NCBI GenBank assembly: GCA_035627375.1
Contig: DASPLX010000061.1
Location: 1-64,000, forward strand
Direction of reading: 5' to 3'
DNA length: 64,000 nt
Source of the DNA: DASPLX01 sp035627375
Lineage (GTDB): Bacteria; Pseudomonadota; Gammaproteobacteria; Burkholderiales; Burkholderiaceae_D
In this document: one piece after another, positions 50,944-60,164 of the stretch
Position numbering within the stretch: the first letter of the stretch is position 1
Layout of the letters: every line of letters starts with the position of its first letter
Notes under the pieces: generated by a model
What the model was told of the DNA's origin: nothing
The model's database searches: none
Seen by the model: only the letters and a program-made list of their open reading frames with translations
Position numbers and translations under genes: made by a program

Positions 50944-51861
50944 ATGATGTCCACCAAGCTTTCCCCGGGGGCACTCCAGTCCGGAGGATTTCCCGCATTT
51001 CCTTTTCTCGCGCTGCTGGCGGGCGGCGTCGCCATCGGCTTCGCCGGCATTTTCATGCGCCTGTCCGACGTCAGTCCGCTGGCCTCGGCCTTCTGGCGCA
51101 TGGCGCTGGCCTTGCCGCTGCTGTGGCTGTGGGCGTTCGCGTCCGCAGGGAAGGACGAGCGCGCCGGCAAGCGCATCGGCTTCGCGCCGGTGCTGGCGCT
51201 GGCCGGCATCTATTTCGCGGCCGACATGGGCGTCTGGCACCTGTCGCTGCACTATACGACCGTGGCGAATGCCACCCTGCTCGGCAACTTCGCGCCGATT
51301 CTGATCGCCTTGTGGCTGTGGCTGGTGCATCGCGCGCGCTTCGCGCGCGTGTTCATCGTCGGCATGGCGTTCGCGCTGCTCGGCGCGGTGTTGCTGATCG
51401 GTCCGCAGACCGGCGGCCGCGCGGGCGGCGACAAACTGCTCGGCGATGCCCTCGGCCTGGCGACGGCCGTGTTCTACGCGGCTTACCAGCTCACCGTCAA
51501 GGATGCGCGCGACCAATATTCGGCGGCGCGCCTGATGGCCTGGAGCACGACAGTGACGGCGGCCGCCCTGTTGCCGGTCGCCCTGCTGGCGCCCGGGCCG
51601 TTCTGGCCGGCCCAGGCTTCCGGCTGGCTGCCCTTGATCGCGCTGGCGCTGGTCGCGCAAATCGGAGGGCAAACCGTGATCGCCTACGCCTTCGCGCACC
51701 TGCCGGCATCGCTGTCTTCCGTTAGCCTGCTGATTCAACCCCTGACGGCGGCCATCGCCGCCTGGCTCCTGTTCGCGGAACGGATCGGGCCGTTGCAGAT
51801 GGCCGGCGGCTTGCTGCTGCTGCTCGGCATCTACCTGGCCAAGCGCGGTAGTCGGCTATGA
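50944..51861 (+). CDS. EamA-family (DMT) transporter
   Basis: The 305-residue protein has ten hydrophobic segments in two EamA repeats (first repeat includes SDVSPLASAFWRMALALPLL; second includes GGQTVIAYAFAHLPASLSSV). It is an inner-membrane exporter of unknown substrate. Either ATG at 50944 or 50947 could be used. The pabBC gene follows after 9 nt, so the two are probably co-transcribed. Confidence 0.88.
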   Translation: MMSTKLSPGALQSGGFPAFPFLALLAGGVAIGFAGIFMRLSDVSPLASAFWRMALALPLLWLWAFASAGKDERAGKRIGFAPVLALAGIYFAADMGVWHLSLHYTTVANATLLGNFAPILIALWLWLVHRARFARVFIVGMAFALLGAVLLIGPQTGGRAGGDKLLGDALGLATAVFYAAYQLTVKDARDQYSAARLMAWSTTVTAAALLPVALLAPGPFWPAQASGWLPLIALALVAQIGGQTVIAYAFAHLPASLSSVSLLIQPLTAAIAAWLLFAERIGPLQMAGGLLLLLGIYLAKRGSRL

Positions 51862-51870
51862 TGTGGCGCC

Positions 51871-53805
51871 ATGCTGACACCTGATTTCTCTTCGGGCGCA
51901 TCCCCGGACGAAGGCCCGGACCGATATCCGGACGAGTGCTTCGCCCTGCTCGACGACCGCGATGCGAGCCTCACGGCGCCCGCATCGCGCCTCTATACCG
52001 GCCTGGCCGCAAGCTTGAGCTGCGCAGGCCCGGGCGAATTGTTCGACGCGCTCGACCGGATGCAGCAAGGATTGCGCGCCGGCTTGCACGCGGTCGGATT
52101 GTTTTCATATGAACTGGGCGCGCAAATGCACGGCATCGCCCCGCGCGCGGACGATGGTTTCCCGAGCCGCATCCTGCTGTTCCGGCATTGCGCGCGGCTG
52201 AGCGCCGAAGAGGTCGCGGCCTGGCTCGCCGAGCGCGCCCGGGACGCCGACGGCGAAGCGGGGCCGCGGCCGGCCGGCATCGCGCAGGTGCGCGCCAACG
52301 TGGAGAAGGCCGAATTCGACCGGGCGATCGCGAAGATCCACGCCTACATCGAAGCCGGCGACACCTACCAGATCAACTACACCTACCGCCTGCGCTTCGA
52401 GGCCTACGGCTCGCCGTTCGCGCTCTATCAGCGCCTGCGCGCGCGCCAGCCCGTGCCCTACGGCGCGCTCGTGGCCTTGCCCGACGGCGGCGCCGTGCTG
52501 TCGCTGTCGCCGGAATTGTTCATGCGGCATGCGCAGGGAGAGATCGTCGCGCGGCCGATGAAGGGCACCGCGCCAGCCGCCGGCGACGCCGCGGAGGATG
52601 CGCGCCGCGCGGCGGCGCTCGCGGCCGACGTCAAGAACCGTGCCGAGAACCTGATGATCGTCGATCTGCTGCGCAACGATCTCGGCCGCATCGCGCGCAC
52701 CGGTTCGGTCGCGGTGCCGAAACTGTTCGAAGTCACGCGCTATGCGAGCGTGCTGCAAATGACCTCGACCGTGCGGGCGCGCTTGCGCGACGGGATCACG
52801 CTGCCGGATATCTTTCGCGCGCTCTATCCCTGCGGTTCGATCACGGGAGCGCCGAAGCGGCGCACCATGCAAATCATCCGCGAGCTGGAACCGGCCGCGC
52901 GCGGTTTGTACACCGGCGCCATCGGCTGGTTCGATGCACCTCGCGATGCCGAACCCGGCGCTTTCTGCCTGTCGGTGCCGATCCGCACGCTGGTGCTGCA
53001 GCCGCCGCGCGACGGCATCCGCAAGGGCGAGATGGGCGTCGGCGCCGGCATCGTGCACGATAGCGTGGCGGTGGACGAATTCGCCGAATGCCGCTTGAAG
53101 GCGCGCTTCCTGACCGGCCTGGGGCATGAGTTCGAACTGTTCGAAACGATGCATGCCGCGCGCGACGCCGGCTGCCGTCATCTCGAACGCCATCTGCGAC
53201 GCCTGCGGGCATCGGCGGCGTATTTCGGGTTCGTCTATGACGAAGCGGAGATCCGGCGCGAAGTGGCGGCGGCGCTCGCTCGTCTCGATGCCGCCGGCGC
53301 CCACCGCCTGCGGCTGGCGCTCGACGCTTCCGGCAAGTGCTCGATCCGCGGCGCGCCGCTCGCACCGTTGTCCGAACCGGTGCGTGTCATGGCGGCACCA
53401 TACGCGACCGACGCCGGCGATGTTTTCCTGCGCCACAAGAGCACGGTGCGCGGCCGTTACGACGCCGCCTGGCAGGCGGCCGAAGCGCAAGGCGCATTCG
53501 ACATGCTGTTCTTCAACCGGGCGGGAGAATTGACCGAAGGCGCGCGCAGCAATGTGTTCGTGAAGCTCGACGGCCGCTGGTATACGCCGCCTCTGCGCTC
53601 GGGCCTGCTGCCGGGCGTGATGCGCTCGGTCCTGCTCGAGGATCCGGCTTGGAATGCCGCCGAGCGCCGGCTCACGCGCGACGATTTGCGCGCGGCGCAG
53701 GAAGTCGTCGTCTGCAATGCATTGCGCGGCGCGTTGCGCGCCGTGGTGGAGTGGGGCGACGCGGATGGTGGAGATGGCGGCGACGCTACTCCGCCGCCGG
53801 TTTGA
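51871..53805 (+). CDS. pabBC: fused aminodeoxychorismate synthase component I and aminodeoxychorismate lyase
   Basis: At 644 residues this is a natural fusion. The N-terminal part (about 1-430) is PabB: YQINYTYRLRFEAYG, ARPMKGTAPA, NRAENLMIVDLLRNDLGRIA and PCGSITGAPKRRTMQIIREL are typical chorismate-enzyme motifs. The C-terminal part (about 430-644) is a PLP lyase of fold type IV (PabC): LFETMHA, HKSTVRGRYDAAWQ with the PLP lysine, and LTEGARSNVFV. Together they make p-aminobenzoate for folate. The glutaminase PabA is not in the window. Its end overlaps a convergent gene by 20 nt. Confidence 0.93.
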   Translation: MLTPDFSSGASPDEGPDRYPDECFALLDDRDASLTAPASRLYTGLAASLSCAGPGELFDALDRMQQGLRAGLHAVGLFSYELGAQMHGIAPRADDGFPSRILLFRHCARLSAEEVAAWLAERARDADGEAGPRPAGIAQVRANVEKAEFDRAIAKIHAYIEAGDTYQINYTYRLRFEAYGSPFALYQRLRARQPVPYGALVALPDGGAVLSLSPELFMRHAQGEIVARPMKGTAPAAGDAAEDARRAAALAADVKNRAENLMIVDLLRNDLGRIARTGSVAVPKLFEVTRYASVLQMTSTVRARLRDGITLPDIFRALYPCGSITGAPKRRTMQIIRELEPAARGLYTGAIGWFDAPRDAEPGAFCLSVPIRTLVLQPPRDGIRKGEMGVGAGIVHDSVAVDEFAECRLKARFLTGLGHEFELFETMHAARDAGCRHLERHLRRLRASAAYFGFVYDEAEIRREVAAALARLDAAGAHRLRLALDASGKCSIRGAPLAPLSEPVRVMAAPYATDAGDVFLRHKSTVRGRYDAAWQAAEAQGAFDMLFFNRAGELTEGARSNVFVKLDGRWYTPPLRSGLLPGVMRSVLLEDPAWNAAERRLTRDDLRAAQEVVVCNALRGALRAVVEWGDADGGDGGDATPPPV

Positions 53806-54694
53806 CCGCGGCCTCGGCCTCGTTGGCCGCCGTCTTGGGTTTGCCTTCGAATACCACCAGCCAGGTTGCCAGCACCACGAGTGCGCAGCCGATCAGCATG
53901 TTGGCGTTGATGGTCTCGTCCAGGAACAGCGCACCCCACAGCAGCGCGAACAGCGGAATCAGGAAGGTCACGGACAGCGTGCGTGTGCCGATCTTGGCGA
54001 TCAGGTCGTAGAAGATGAAATAGGCGACCGCGCTGCACAGGAGCGCCAGGCCGGCGACGCTCGCCGCGATGAGCGGCGTGATGTCGCCCTGCGCCGGAGC
54101 CAGCGGCAGGAAGGGCATCAGGATCAGCGCGCCCGCCAATTGCGAGCCGGTCGCCAGTTGCGGCGCGGCCACGTTCGCCGATTCCCGTTTCGAATAGGCG
54201 CCGGCGATGCCGTAGCAGAACGTCGCCACGACGCAGGCGAGCGCGGCGAGCACGAGTTGCGGCGTGAATTGCGCCGGACCGAGCCGCACCAGGAATCCGA
54301 CGCCGACGACGCCGATCGCCAGTCCGGCCGACTTGCGCCAGGTAAAACGCTCGTCCAGCATGAGCGCGCCCACCACCGCGCCCCATAGCGGCGTGGTGGC
54401 GTTGACGATGGCGGAATAGCCGGCCGGCAGGATCAGCGCCGCGTAGGAGAACAAGGCGAACGGCAGCGCCGAATTGAGCAGGCCGACGATGAGATACGGT
54501 TTCCAATTGGCGTGGAAATCCATCTTGCGGCCGCGCCAGATCATGAACGCCAGCATCGCCAGGCCGGCGATGAAGACGCGCGATTCGGCCGTCCATAACG
54601 GGCCGAGCACCGGCGCGATGATGCGCATGAAGAGGAACGAAGCGCCCCAGATGGCGGCGAGGACGAAGAGGCGGAGGAGGTCGGCGCTGCGCAT
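53786..54694 (-). CDS. EamA-family (DMT) transporter, second copy
   Basis: The 302-residue protein has ten hydrophobic segments with two EamA repeats (FVLAAIWGASFLFMRIIAPV; later KIGTRTLSVTFLIPLFALLW). Exporter of unknown substrate, different in sequence from the first EamA. GGAGGAGG-like sequence upstream of the ATG. The end overlaps pabBC by 20 nt in convergent orientation. Confidence 0.88.
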   Translation of the reverse strand: MRSADLLRLFVLAAIWGASFLFMRIIAPVLGPLWTAESRVFIAGLAMLAFMIWRGRKMDFHANWKPYLIVGLLNSALPFALFSYAALILPAGYSAIVNATTPLWGAVVGALMLDERFTWRKSAGLAIGVVGVGFLVRLGPAQFTPQLVLAALACVVATFCYGIAGAYSKRESANVAAPQLATGSQLAGALILMPFLPLAPAQGDITPLIAASVAGLALLCSAVAYFIFYDLIAKIGTRTLSVTFLIPLFALLWGALFLDETINANMLIGCALVVLATWLVVFEGKPKTAANEAEAAVKPAAE

Positions 54695-54906
54695 GGCGGG
54701 ATTTCTGCGGTGATCAAGACGTCAGCATAGCGAAATCCATGGAATTCCGTTCGCCGGAATCGGACAGGCGATTCCGGCGACCCGGCGCTCGGCGCGGCCG
54801 TGCGGGTGTGTCCGCGCCCCATTTTCATGGGATGGGCAAACGGAAATCCGCCGTATATCATGTCCAGCTTCCGATCGCGGCCATACCCAACCTCATAGGA
54901 GAAGAC

Positions 54907-55887
54907 ATGAAGCATCCCGCAATCGCGCTGACCGCGCTGTCGTTCGCGCTGGCGAGTTCCGCCGCGTTCGCCGATGAATATGCCGCTTTGCTGAAGGCGA
55001 AAAAATACGCCGAGGTGGAACGCGCGGCGAGCGCCAGGCTGGGCGCCGAGCCGAACAATGCCGAGGCCCTGGTCGCCAAGACCAAGGCGATCGTCGCGCA
55101 GCGGCAGGAAAGCCGCATGGACGAAGCCGCCAAGCTGGCGGAGCAATGCATCGCCGCCCATCCGCAAAAATCCGAATGCCATGGCGCGCTCGGCGACGCG
55201 CTCGGCAACAAGGCGATGATGGGCGGCATCATGTCGGCCATCGGCTATGCGGGAAAGATTCGCGAAGCCTATCTGAAGGCGGTCGAGCTCGATCCGAACA
55301 ATATCGCGGCGCGCTCGTCGCTGCAGTTGTACTACCTGATGGCGCCCGGCATCGTCGGCGGCAGCAAGAGCAAGGCGCAGGCGCTGGCCGCCGACACCGC
55401 CAAAGTCAACGTGCAGGCCGGCAAGCTGCTGCAAGCGCGCATCGAGCTCGACGACGAAAAGCTCGCCCAGGCGGAAAACTTGACGCTGTCCGCCAATCCC
55501 GCCGGCTCCGACGCGCTGCAGCAGCTTCATCTCGATGTCTTGAGCAGCGTCGGCAATACCTATCTGCATGAGAAGAAGTATGCCGATGCCGAGCGCGTGT
55601 TCCAGGAGGTCGCCAAGCGTCACCCGGAGAGCGGCATCGGCGCGTTCGGTCTGGCGCGCACGCTGCAGGAAAAGGGCAAGCCGGCCGACGCGATTCCGCT
55701 GTACGAAAAGGCGCTCGCCATCGAACCGCGCGCCGCCATCTATTATCGCCTGGGGCAATGCTGGCAAATCGCCAGCGACAAGGCCAAGGCGATGGCGGCG
55801 TTCGAAAAGGCCTTGAGCTTCAAGCCGGCATTGCCGAAGCAGTTGAAGGCGGAAGCCGAGGAACAGCTCAAGGCGTTGAAGGGCTGA
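54907..55887 (+). CDS. exported tetratricopeptide-repeat protein
   Basis: The ATG at 54907 has AGGAG. The 326-residue protein has a signal peptide ending AAFA-DE (residue about 23), followed by TPR-type helical pairs (YAEVERAASARLGAEPNNAE; KKYADAERVFQEVAKRHPES; GKPADAIPLYEKALAIEPRA). Periplasmic scaffold; partners unknown. Its 3' end overlaps bufC by 20 nt in convergent orientation. Confidence 0.88.
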   Translation: MKHPAIALTALSFALASSAAFADEYAALLKAKKYAEVERAASARLGAEPNNAEALVAKTKAIVAQRQESRMDEAAKLAEQCIAAHPQKSECHGALGDALGNKAMMGGIMSAIGYAGKIREAYLKAVELDPNNIAARSSLQLYYLMAPGIVGGSKSKAQALAADTAKVNVQAGKLLQARIELDDEKLAQAENLTLSANPAGSDALQQLHLDVLSSVGNTYLHEKKYADAERVFQEVAKRHPESGIGAFGLARTLQEKGKPADAIPLYEKALAIEPRAAIYYRLGQCWQIASDKAKAMAAFEKALSFKPALPKQLKAEAEEQLKALKG

Positions 55888-56722
55888 CAGCGCTCGACGA
55901 GGCGCTACCGGCCGCGCGATTCACTCGCGCCAGGAGCGCCTCTTCCAACCAGGATTGCAGCCAGCCGCCGATCTGCGATGCGATGTCGTCGCCGTCGCCG
56001 GCCGCCGCGGCCGCGATGCCGCAGACTCCCGAAAAGCTTTGCCCTTGCCGCAAGCCTTGCAATGCCCGCGCCTCATGCGCGCTCAGCGAGCGGAAATGCG
56101 GCTGCAGGTCCTTGCGCCAGATGATCCATTGCGTCGGCTGACCGCTCTGCGCGGCGGCGGGCGGGACCTGTTCTTCGTGTTCTTTGTCTAGCGCCAGCCA
56201 GATATCGACCGCGTTCCAGCGCAGCGTCAGGAAATGCAGCGAGGGCTGCGGATCGAAGCCGACGCTTTCCCATTCGTCCGCGCCGACGGCGCGCAGCGCT
56301 TCCACCCCGAGCACGGGCGCATCGGCGGCGTCGAAGCTCAGGCCGAGCGTCCATTCGAAGGCGGCCAGTTCCGCGACGACGGGATGCTCGGGGAGCGCTT
56401 GCGCCACGAATTCCGGGAAGCGTTCGCCGTACCAGCGCAGGTTGCGAAAGCGCGAAACATGCGTCTCCACGTAGGAGGCGCTCAATTCGTGGAACAAGGC
56501 GTCGCCCACATAGGCATGCGTGCGGCCGTAGGCCTCCGCCAAGGCTTGCCGCAGGCGGGCGCGATAGGCGTGATGATAGATGGCGAGCCGCCGGTCCGCC
56601 GGCAATCCTTTCCGTTCCGCGATCGCGGACAGGATCGCCGGCGCGTCCGCCGCCGCTTCGGAAGCCATATCCAGCACATAGCCTTGGAAATCGTCCTGCA
56701 GGTGCCGTAGCAACGAGTTCAT
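55868..56722 (-). CDS. bufC: bufferin maturation partner BufC (DUF2063)
   Basis: The 284-residue protein matches the DUF2063/BufC group: LLRHLQDDFQGYVL at the start, RLAIYHHAYRARLRQALAEA and DALFHELSASYVETH. In bufferin systems it binds the precursor and works with the MNIO enzyme. GGAGG lies upstream and the start overlaps the bufB stop (ATGA). No DNA-binding function is apparent despite older names for the family. Confidence 0.87.
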   Translation of the reverse strand: MNSLLRHLQDDFQGYVLDMASEAAADAPAILSAIAERKGLPADRRLAIYHHAYRARLRQALAEAYGRTHAYVGDALFHELSASYVETHVSRFRNLRWYGERFPEFVAQALPEHPVVAELAAFEWTLGLSFDAADAPVLGVEALRAVGADEWESVGFDPQPSLHFLTLRWNAVDIWLALDKEHEEQVPPAAAQSGQPTQWIIWRKDLQPHFRSLSAHEARALQGLRQGQSFSGVCGIAAAAAGDGDDIASQIGGWLQSWLEEALLARVNRAAGSASSSAVSPSTP

Positions 56723-57588
56723 AGCGCCTCCGCCAATCTGTTCTCGGCAGGCATCCCGACCCCGTGGCGGCGGCAGATATCGCGCGCCATCCGCAGTTCC
56801 AGCACCAATTCCGCCAGCGGCGGGAGATGGTCGTCGCGCTCGATCATGGTCGCGACCGGTCCGAAGCGCGCGACCGCATCGGCATACAGCGCCCAGACCG
56901 GATCGGCGACAGGGCGGTCGTGGGTATCGATGATATGGTCGCCGTGGTCGCTATGGCCGGCGAGATGGATCTGCTGCACGCGTTCCGGCGGTATGCCGCG
57001 CAGGTAATCGCACGGATCGAAGCCGTGGTTGACGCTGCTGACATGGATGTTGTTGACGTCGAGCAGGATCAGGCTGTCGGATTCTTCCGCCACCGCGGCG
57101 ACGAATTCCCATTCCTTCAGCGTATCCGCCTGGAAGGCGACATAGCTCGACACGTTCTCGAGCACCAGCGGACGCTCCAGGCACTCCTGCACGCGCCGCA
57201 CGTTGCGCGCCACGTGCCGGACGGTCTCTTCGGTATACGGCAAGGGAAACAGGTCGTGCAGGTTGCGGCCATGCACGCCGGTCCAGCATAGATGATCGGA
57301 TACCCAGAGCGGATCGACGCGCCGGATCAAGGCCTTCAAATCGCGCAGATATTCGGCGGATGGTCCGTCGGCGGCGCCGATCGACATCGATACGCCGTGC
57401 ATCGCCATCGGGTAATCCGCGCGTATGCGATCGAGCATCGCGAGCGGCTTGCCGCCGGGGACCATGTAATTCTCGGACAGGATTTCGAACCAATCGACGC
57501 GGCGCGGGCCGGCCAGGATCTCGGCATAGTGGCCGGTGCGCAAGCCGAGGCCGAAGCCGGGCGAAGGTGCGGGGCGGGAGTTCGACAT
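56719..57588 (-). CDS. bufB: multinuclear non-heme iron enzyme BufB (DUF692)
   Basis: The 289-residue protein has the MNIO/DUF692 features: GFGLGLRTGHYAEIL, WFEILSENYMVPGG, HGVSMSIG, SDHLCWTG, PLVLENVSSY, LILLDVNNIHVSSVNHG and HLAGHSDH. His/Asp/Glu residues in these bind a cluster of irons. In known bufferin systems the enzyme oxidises Cys residues of the precursor to thiooxazole groups that bind copper. It lies 62 nt after bufA2 and overlaps bufC. Confidence 0.93.
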   Translation of the reverse strand: MSNSRPAPSPGFGLGLRTGHYAEILAGPRRVDWFEILSENYMVPGGKPLAMLDRIRADYPMAMHGVSMSIGAADGPSAEYLRDLKALIRRVDPLWVSDHLCWTGVHGRNLHDLFPLPYTEETVRHVARNVRRVQECLERPLVLENVSSYVAFQADTLKEWEFVAAVAEESDSLILLDVNNIHVSSVNHGFDPCDYLRGIPPERVQQIHLAGHSDHGDHIIDTHDRPVADPVWALYADAVARFGPVATMIERDDHLPPLAELVLELRMARDICRRHGVGMPAENRLAEAL

Positions 57589-57650
57589 GGCGGATACCTG
57601 ATGTGCAGAGCGCCGGCCGGCGCCGCGGCGCAGCCGGCGCATGGGGCCGA

Positions 57651-57923
57651 TTACTTGTTCAGATCGATGATCTTGCCGCCCTTGGCGAAGCACTCGGATG
57701 CCTTGGTGACCAGGAAGCCGTGGCCCTTGCATGCGTTCTGGCCCTTGCATGCGTTTTCCGCCGTGGCGCAGGCGCTGGTGCCCTTGCAGGTGTTGATGCC
57801 GCCGCAGTGGACCATGTCGTCCGCCTTCAACGTCTTGGTGGCGGCGATCGCCGTGCCGGACAGCGCCAGGGTGGCTGCCGCAGCGGCGATCAGGGCTCCG
57901 GATTTCATGGTCGTGTTTTTCAT
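57651..57923 (-). CDS. bufA2: BufA2-type bufferin precursor, copper-binding RiPP
   Basis: The ATG at 57923 has GGAG upstream. The 90-residue precursor has a Sec signal peptide (cleavage near AIA-AT, residue 28) and a core with six cysteines at 40, 46, 52, 59, 65 and 78 in the pattern HCGGINTC, KGTSAC, NACKGQNACKG, ASEC. This matches BufA2 family bufferins, peptides modified in the cytoplasm by BufB-BufC then exported to the periplasm, where they sequester copper. It is the first gene of the operon. The leader has a stable hairpin. Confidence 0.9.
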   Translation of the reverse strand: MKNTTMKSGALIAAAAATLALSGTAIAATKTLKADDMVHCGGINTCKGTSACATAENACKGQNACKGHGFLVTKASECFAKGGKIIDLNK

Positions 57924-57983
57924 GCAGATCTCCAAACGAATTATGTGGATCGGAATAGGGTTTCAAGTACGGTCGCGCGCGCG

Positions 57984-58005
57984 GCCGCCGCTTGCGGGCG
58001 GCGGC
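57984..58005. repeat. 8-bp perfect hairpin in the bufA2 leader
   Basis: GCCGCCGC (57984-57991) pairs with GCGGCGGC (57998-58005) around a 6-nt loop. It lies about 60 nt upstream of the bufA2 start. It may be an RNA leader structure or an operator. No clear T-run on the minus strand, so it is not an obvious terminator of the kinase gene. Confidence 0.4.
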
Positions 58006-58110
58006 GTTCACGGCATCGACTTGGGCATCAGTCGCCCGCGCCGGAAAATACTTACAACCCGGATGAAAAATTTCCGGGCGAGGAAAAAAGAAGGACGAGG
58101 AGCGAGGAGG

Positions 58111-59385
58111 TCAGGCCGGCAGCCGCACCCGGAAGCAGCTGCCGCCGCCGTCGCGCGCGATGCACGATACGTCGCCGCCGTGCCGGCGCGCGATCTGGCG
58201 CACCAGGCTCAGGCCGAGTCCGACGCCGCCGTCGCGCTCGCGCGCGCCGGGCAGGCGATAGAAGGGGCCGAAGATTCTTTCGCGCTCGGCTTCCGGCACG
58301 CCGTTGCCGCGATCGCAGACGTCGAGTTCGACGGCGCCCGGCAGCGCGCGCAGGAAAACCTCGATCGCGGTGCCGTCTCCGTAGCGACCCGCGTTCTCGA
58401 GCAGATTGCGCACCATGCGGCGCAACAGGCGGGCATCGCCTTGCAGCGTCGCTGTCTCGGCCGTGAAGCGCGCATCGGCACGCGCGCATTCTTCCGCCAC
58501 CAGTGCCGGGAAGTCGATCTCCTCGCAGTGCAAGGCTTCGGCACCGGCCGCGTCGAGGCGGCTCGCGAGCAGGATCTCGTCGATCAATTGATCGAGCTCG
58601 GCGATGTTGCGCTTCAATTCTTCCTGCATCGGCGCCGCCGCCTGGGTTTCCATCAGCTGCACCGCCATGCGGATGCGCGCCAGCGGCGAGCGCAATTCGT
58701 GCGAGGCATTCGCCAGCAGCGACTTCTGCGCCGCCACCAGCGCTTCGATGCGCTCGGCGGAGCGGTTGAAGCTTTCCGCCACGCGCGCGACCTCATCCTT
58801 ACCTTCGACCGCGACCCGGGTCGACAATTGTCCCGCGCCGAGCGCTTCCACGCTGGTCTGCAAGCGTTCCAGCCGGCCCGTGATGCGGCGGACCACGGGA
58901 TAGGCGCCGATGCCGATCGCGACCGCGATCAAGCCGACGATGGCGAACAGGCCGAACGGCGCGTCGCGTCCCGGGCGGGAGCGCTTGCCGATCAGCCAGC
59001 GGCCGTCGGGCAGCTTCAAGGCGAATACCGGCGGATGTCCGCCCAGCCAGCCACTGCTCTTTTGCGAGAGATCGGGCGGCGGCAGCTCGCGGCCGAGGGC
59101 GGCGATCTTGGTGCCGTCCGCCGCGTAGAGCGCGAGGTGGGCGCGCAGGTGCGGCCGCCAGCGCCGCAGCGCCTCTTGTTGTTCCTCGTGCGAGGCGGTC
59201 GCGGGAGGCAGCGTCTCGCCGACGATCTCGGCGAAGGTTTCCAGGTGCGGGCCCGGATGGGTCGATTGCAGGGTGACGCGCCAGGCGATACCGAACAGGA
59301 TGGCGGCCAGCGCGATGCTGGCCAGCAGGGCCGCATAGATGCGGATATAGAGGCGTTGCGACAGGCGCGGGCCATTCCTAGACAT
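58111..59385 (-). CDS. sensor histidine kinase of a two-component system
   Basis: The ATG at 59385 overlaps the response regulator stop by 8 nt. The 424-residue protein has helix 1 (about 12-33), a short periplasmic part (34-140), helix 2 (about 145-165), HAMP, the His site ASHELRSPLARIR near residue 225, and ATPase motifs NLLENAGRYGDG, DRGNGVPEAE, GGVGLGLSLV. It resembles CpxA/RstB-type kinases. bufA2 follows in the same direction after 187 nt. Confidence 0.92.
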   Translation of the reverse strand: MSRNGPRLSQRLYIRIYAALLASIALAAILFGIAWRVTLQSTHPGPHLETFAEIVGETLPPATASHEEQQEALRRWRPHLRAHLALYAADGTKIAALGRELPPPDLSQKSSGWLGGHPPVFALKLPDGRWLIGKRSRPGRDAPFGLFAIVGLIAVAIGIGAYPVVRRITGRLERLQTSVEALGAGQLSTRVAVEGKDEVARVAESFNRSAERIEALVAAQKSLLANASHELRSPLARIRMAVQLMETQAAAPMQEELKRNIAELDQLIDEILLASRLDAAGAEALHCEEIDFPALVAEECARADARFTAETATLQGDARLLRRMVRNLLENAGRYGDGTAIEVFLRALPGAVELDVCDRGNGVPEAERERIFGPFYRLPGARERDGGVGLGLSLVRQIARRHGGDVSCIARDGGGSCFRVRLPA

Positions 59386-60106
59386 CCTGCACCTTCGCGA
59401 AGACATAGCCGGCGCCGCGCACCGTGATGATGCGCTTCGGATGCCGCGTATCGTCTTCGATCGCGGCCCGCAGGCGGCCGATGTGGACATCGATGGAACG
59501 GTCGAAGGCTTCGAGCGGCTCGCCCTTGACCAGGTCCATCAGCTGTTCGCGCGACAGCACGCGCCCGGCCCGCTCCGCCATCGCCAGCAGCAGATCGAAC
59601 TGGTACGACGTGACGACGCGCTGGCGATTGTCGACCCGGACGACGCGCGCATCGGGATCGATTTCGAGGCGGCCGAAGCGCAAGACATGCGGCATGCCCG
59701 GCCCGCTCGCCACCGTGCCTTGATGCCGGCGCAGCACGGCGCGCAGGCGGGCCAGCAGTTCGCGCGGCTCGAACGGTTTCGGCAGGTAATCGTCGGCGCC
59801 GATTTCGAGTCCGACCACGCGGTCCATCGGATCGCCCTTGGCGGTCAGCATCACGATCGGGATCGCCGCCCCCGCTGAGGACTGCGCGCGGATCTGGCGG
59901 CACACGTCAAGGCCGTCGGCGTCGGGCAGCATCAGGTCGAGCAGCACCAGCGAATACTCGGCGCCGTTCTGCGGCTGGCGCAACAAGGTCAGCCCTTCCT
60001 GAGCGGTTTCGACATGCCGCACGTCGAAACCGTTCTGGCCCAGGTAGGTGGCGACCATCCCGGCCAGGCGATGGTCGTCTTCTATCATCAGCAGGCGTTG
60101 CGTCAT
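59378..60106 (-). CDS. OmpR-family response regulator (CpxR/RstA-like)
   Basis: The 242-residue protein has a receiver (IEDD, phosphoacceptor in LVLLDLMLPDADG, Lys in LPKPF) and a winged-helix DNA-binding domain (LVKGEPLEAFDRSIDVHIGR, ITVRGAGYVF). It pairs with the kinase downstream. The CpxP-like gene lies 58 nt upstream on the same strand, so the three may form an envelope-stress operon. Targets unknown. Confidence 0.93.
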   Translation of the reverse strand: MTQRLLMIEDDHRLAGMVATYLGQNGFDVRHVETAQEGLTLLRQPQNGAEYSLVLLDLMLPDADGLDVCRQIRAQSSAGAAIPIVMLTAKGDPMDRVVGLEIGADDYLPKPFEPRELLARLRAVLRRHQGTVASGPGMPHVLRFGRLEIDPDARVVRVDNRQRVVTSYQFDLLLAMAERAGRVLSREQLMDLVKGEPLEAFDRSIDVHIGRLRAAIEDDTRHPKRIITVRGAGYVFAKVQDV

Positions 60107-60164
60107 GTTCTCTCGTCGGGGCGTCGGTGCCGCAAACGGCTCTCCCGCGATTTTACGCGATCGA

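Noticed and set aside
57589..58011. Upstream extension of bufB across bufA2
   Set aside because: bufA2 is read in another frame with signal peptide and Cys core; the bufB family begins at the chosen ATG (GFGLGLRTGHY).
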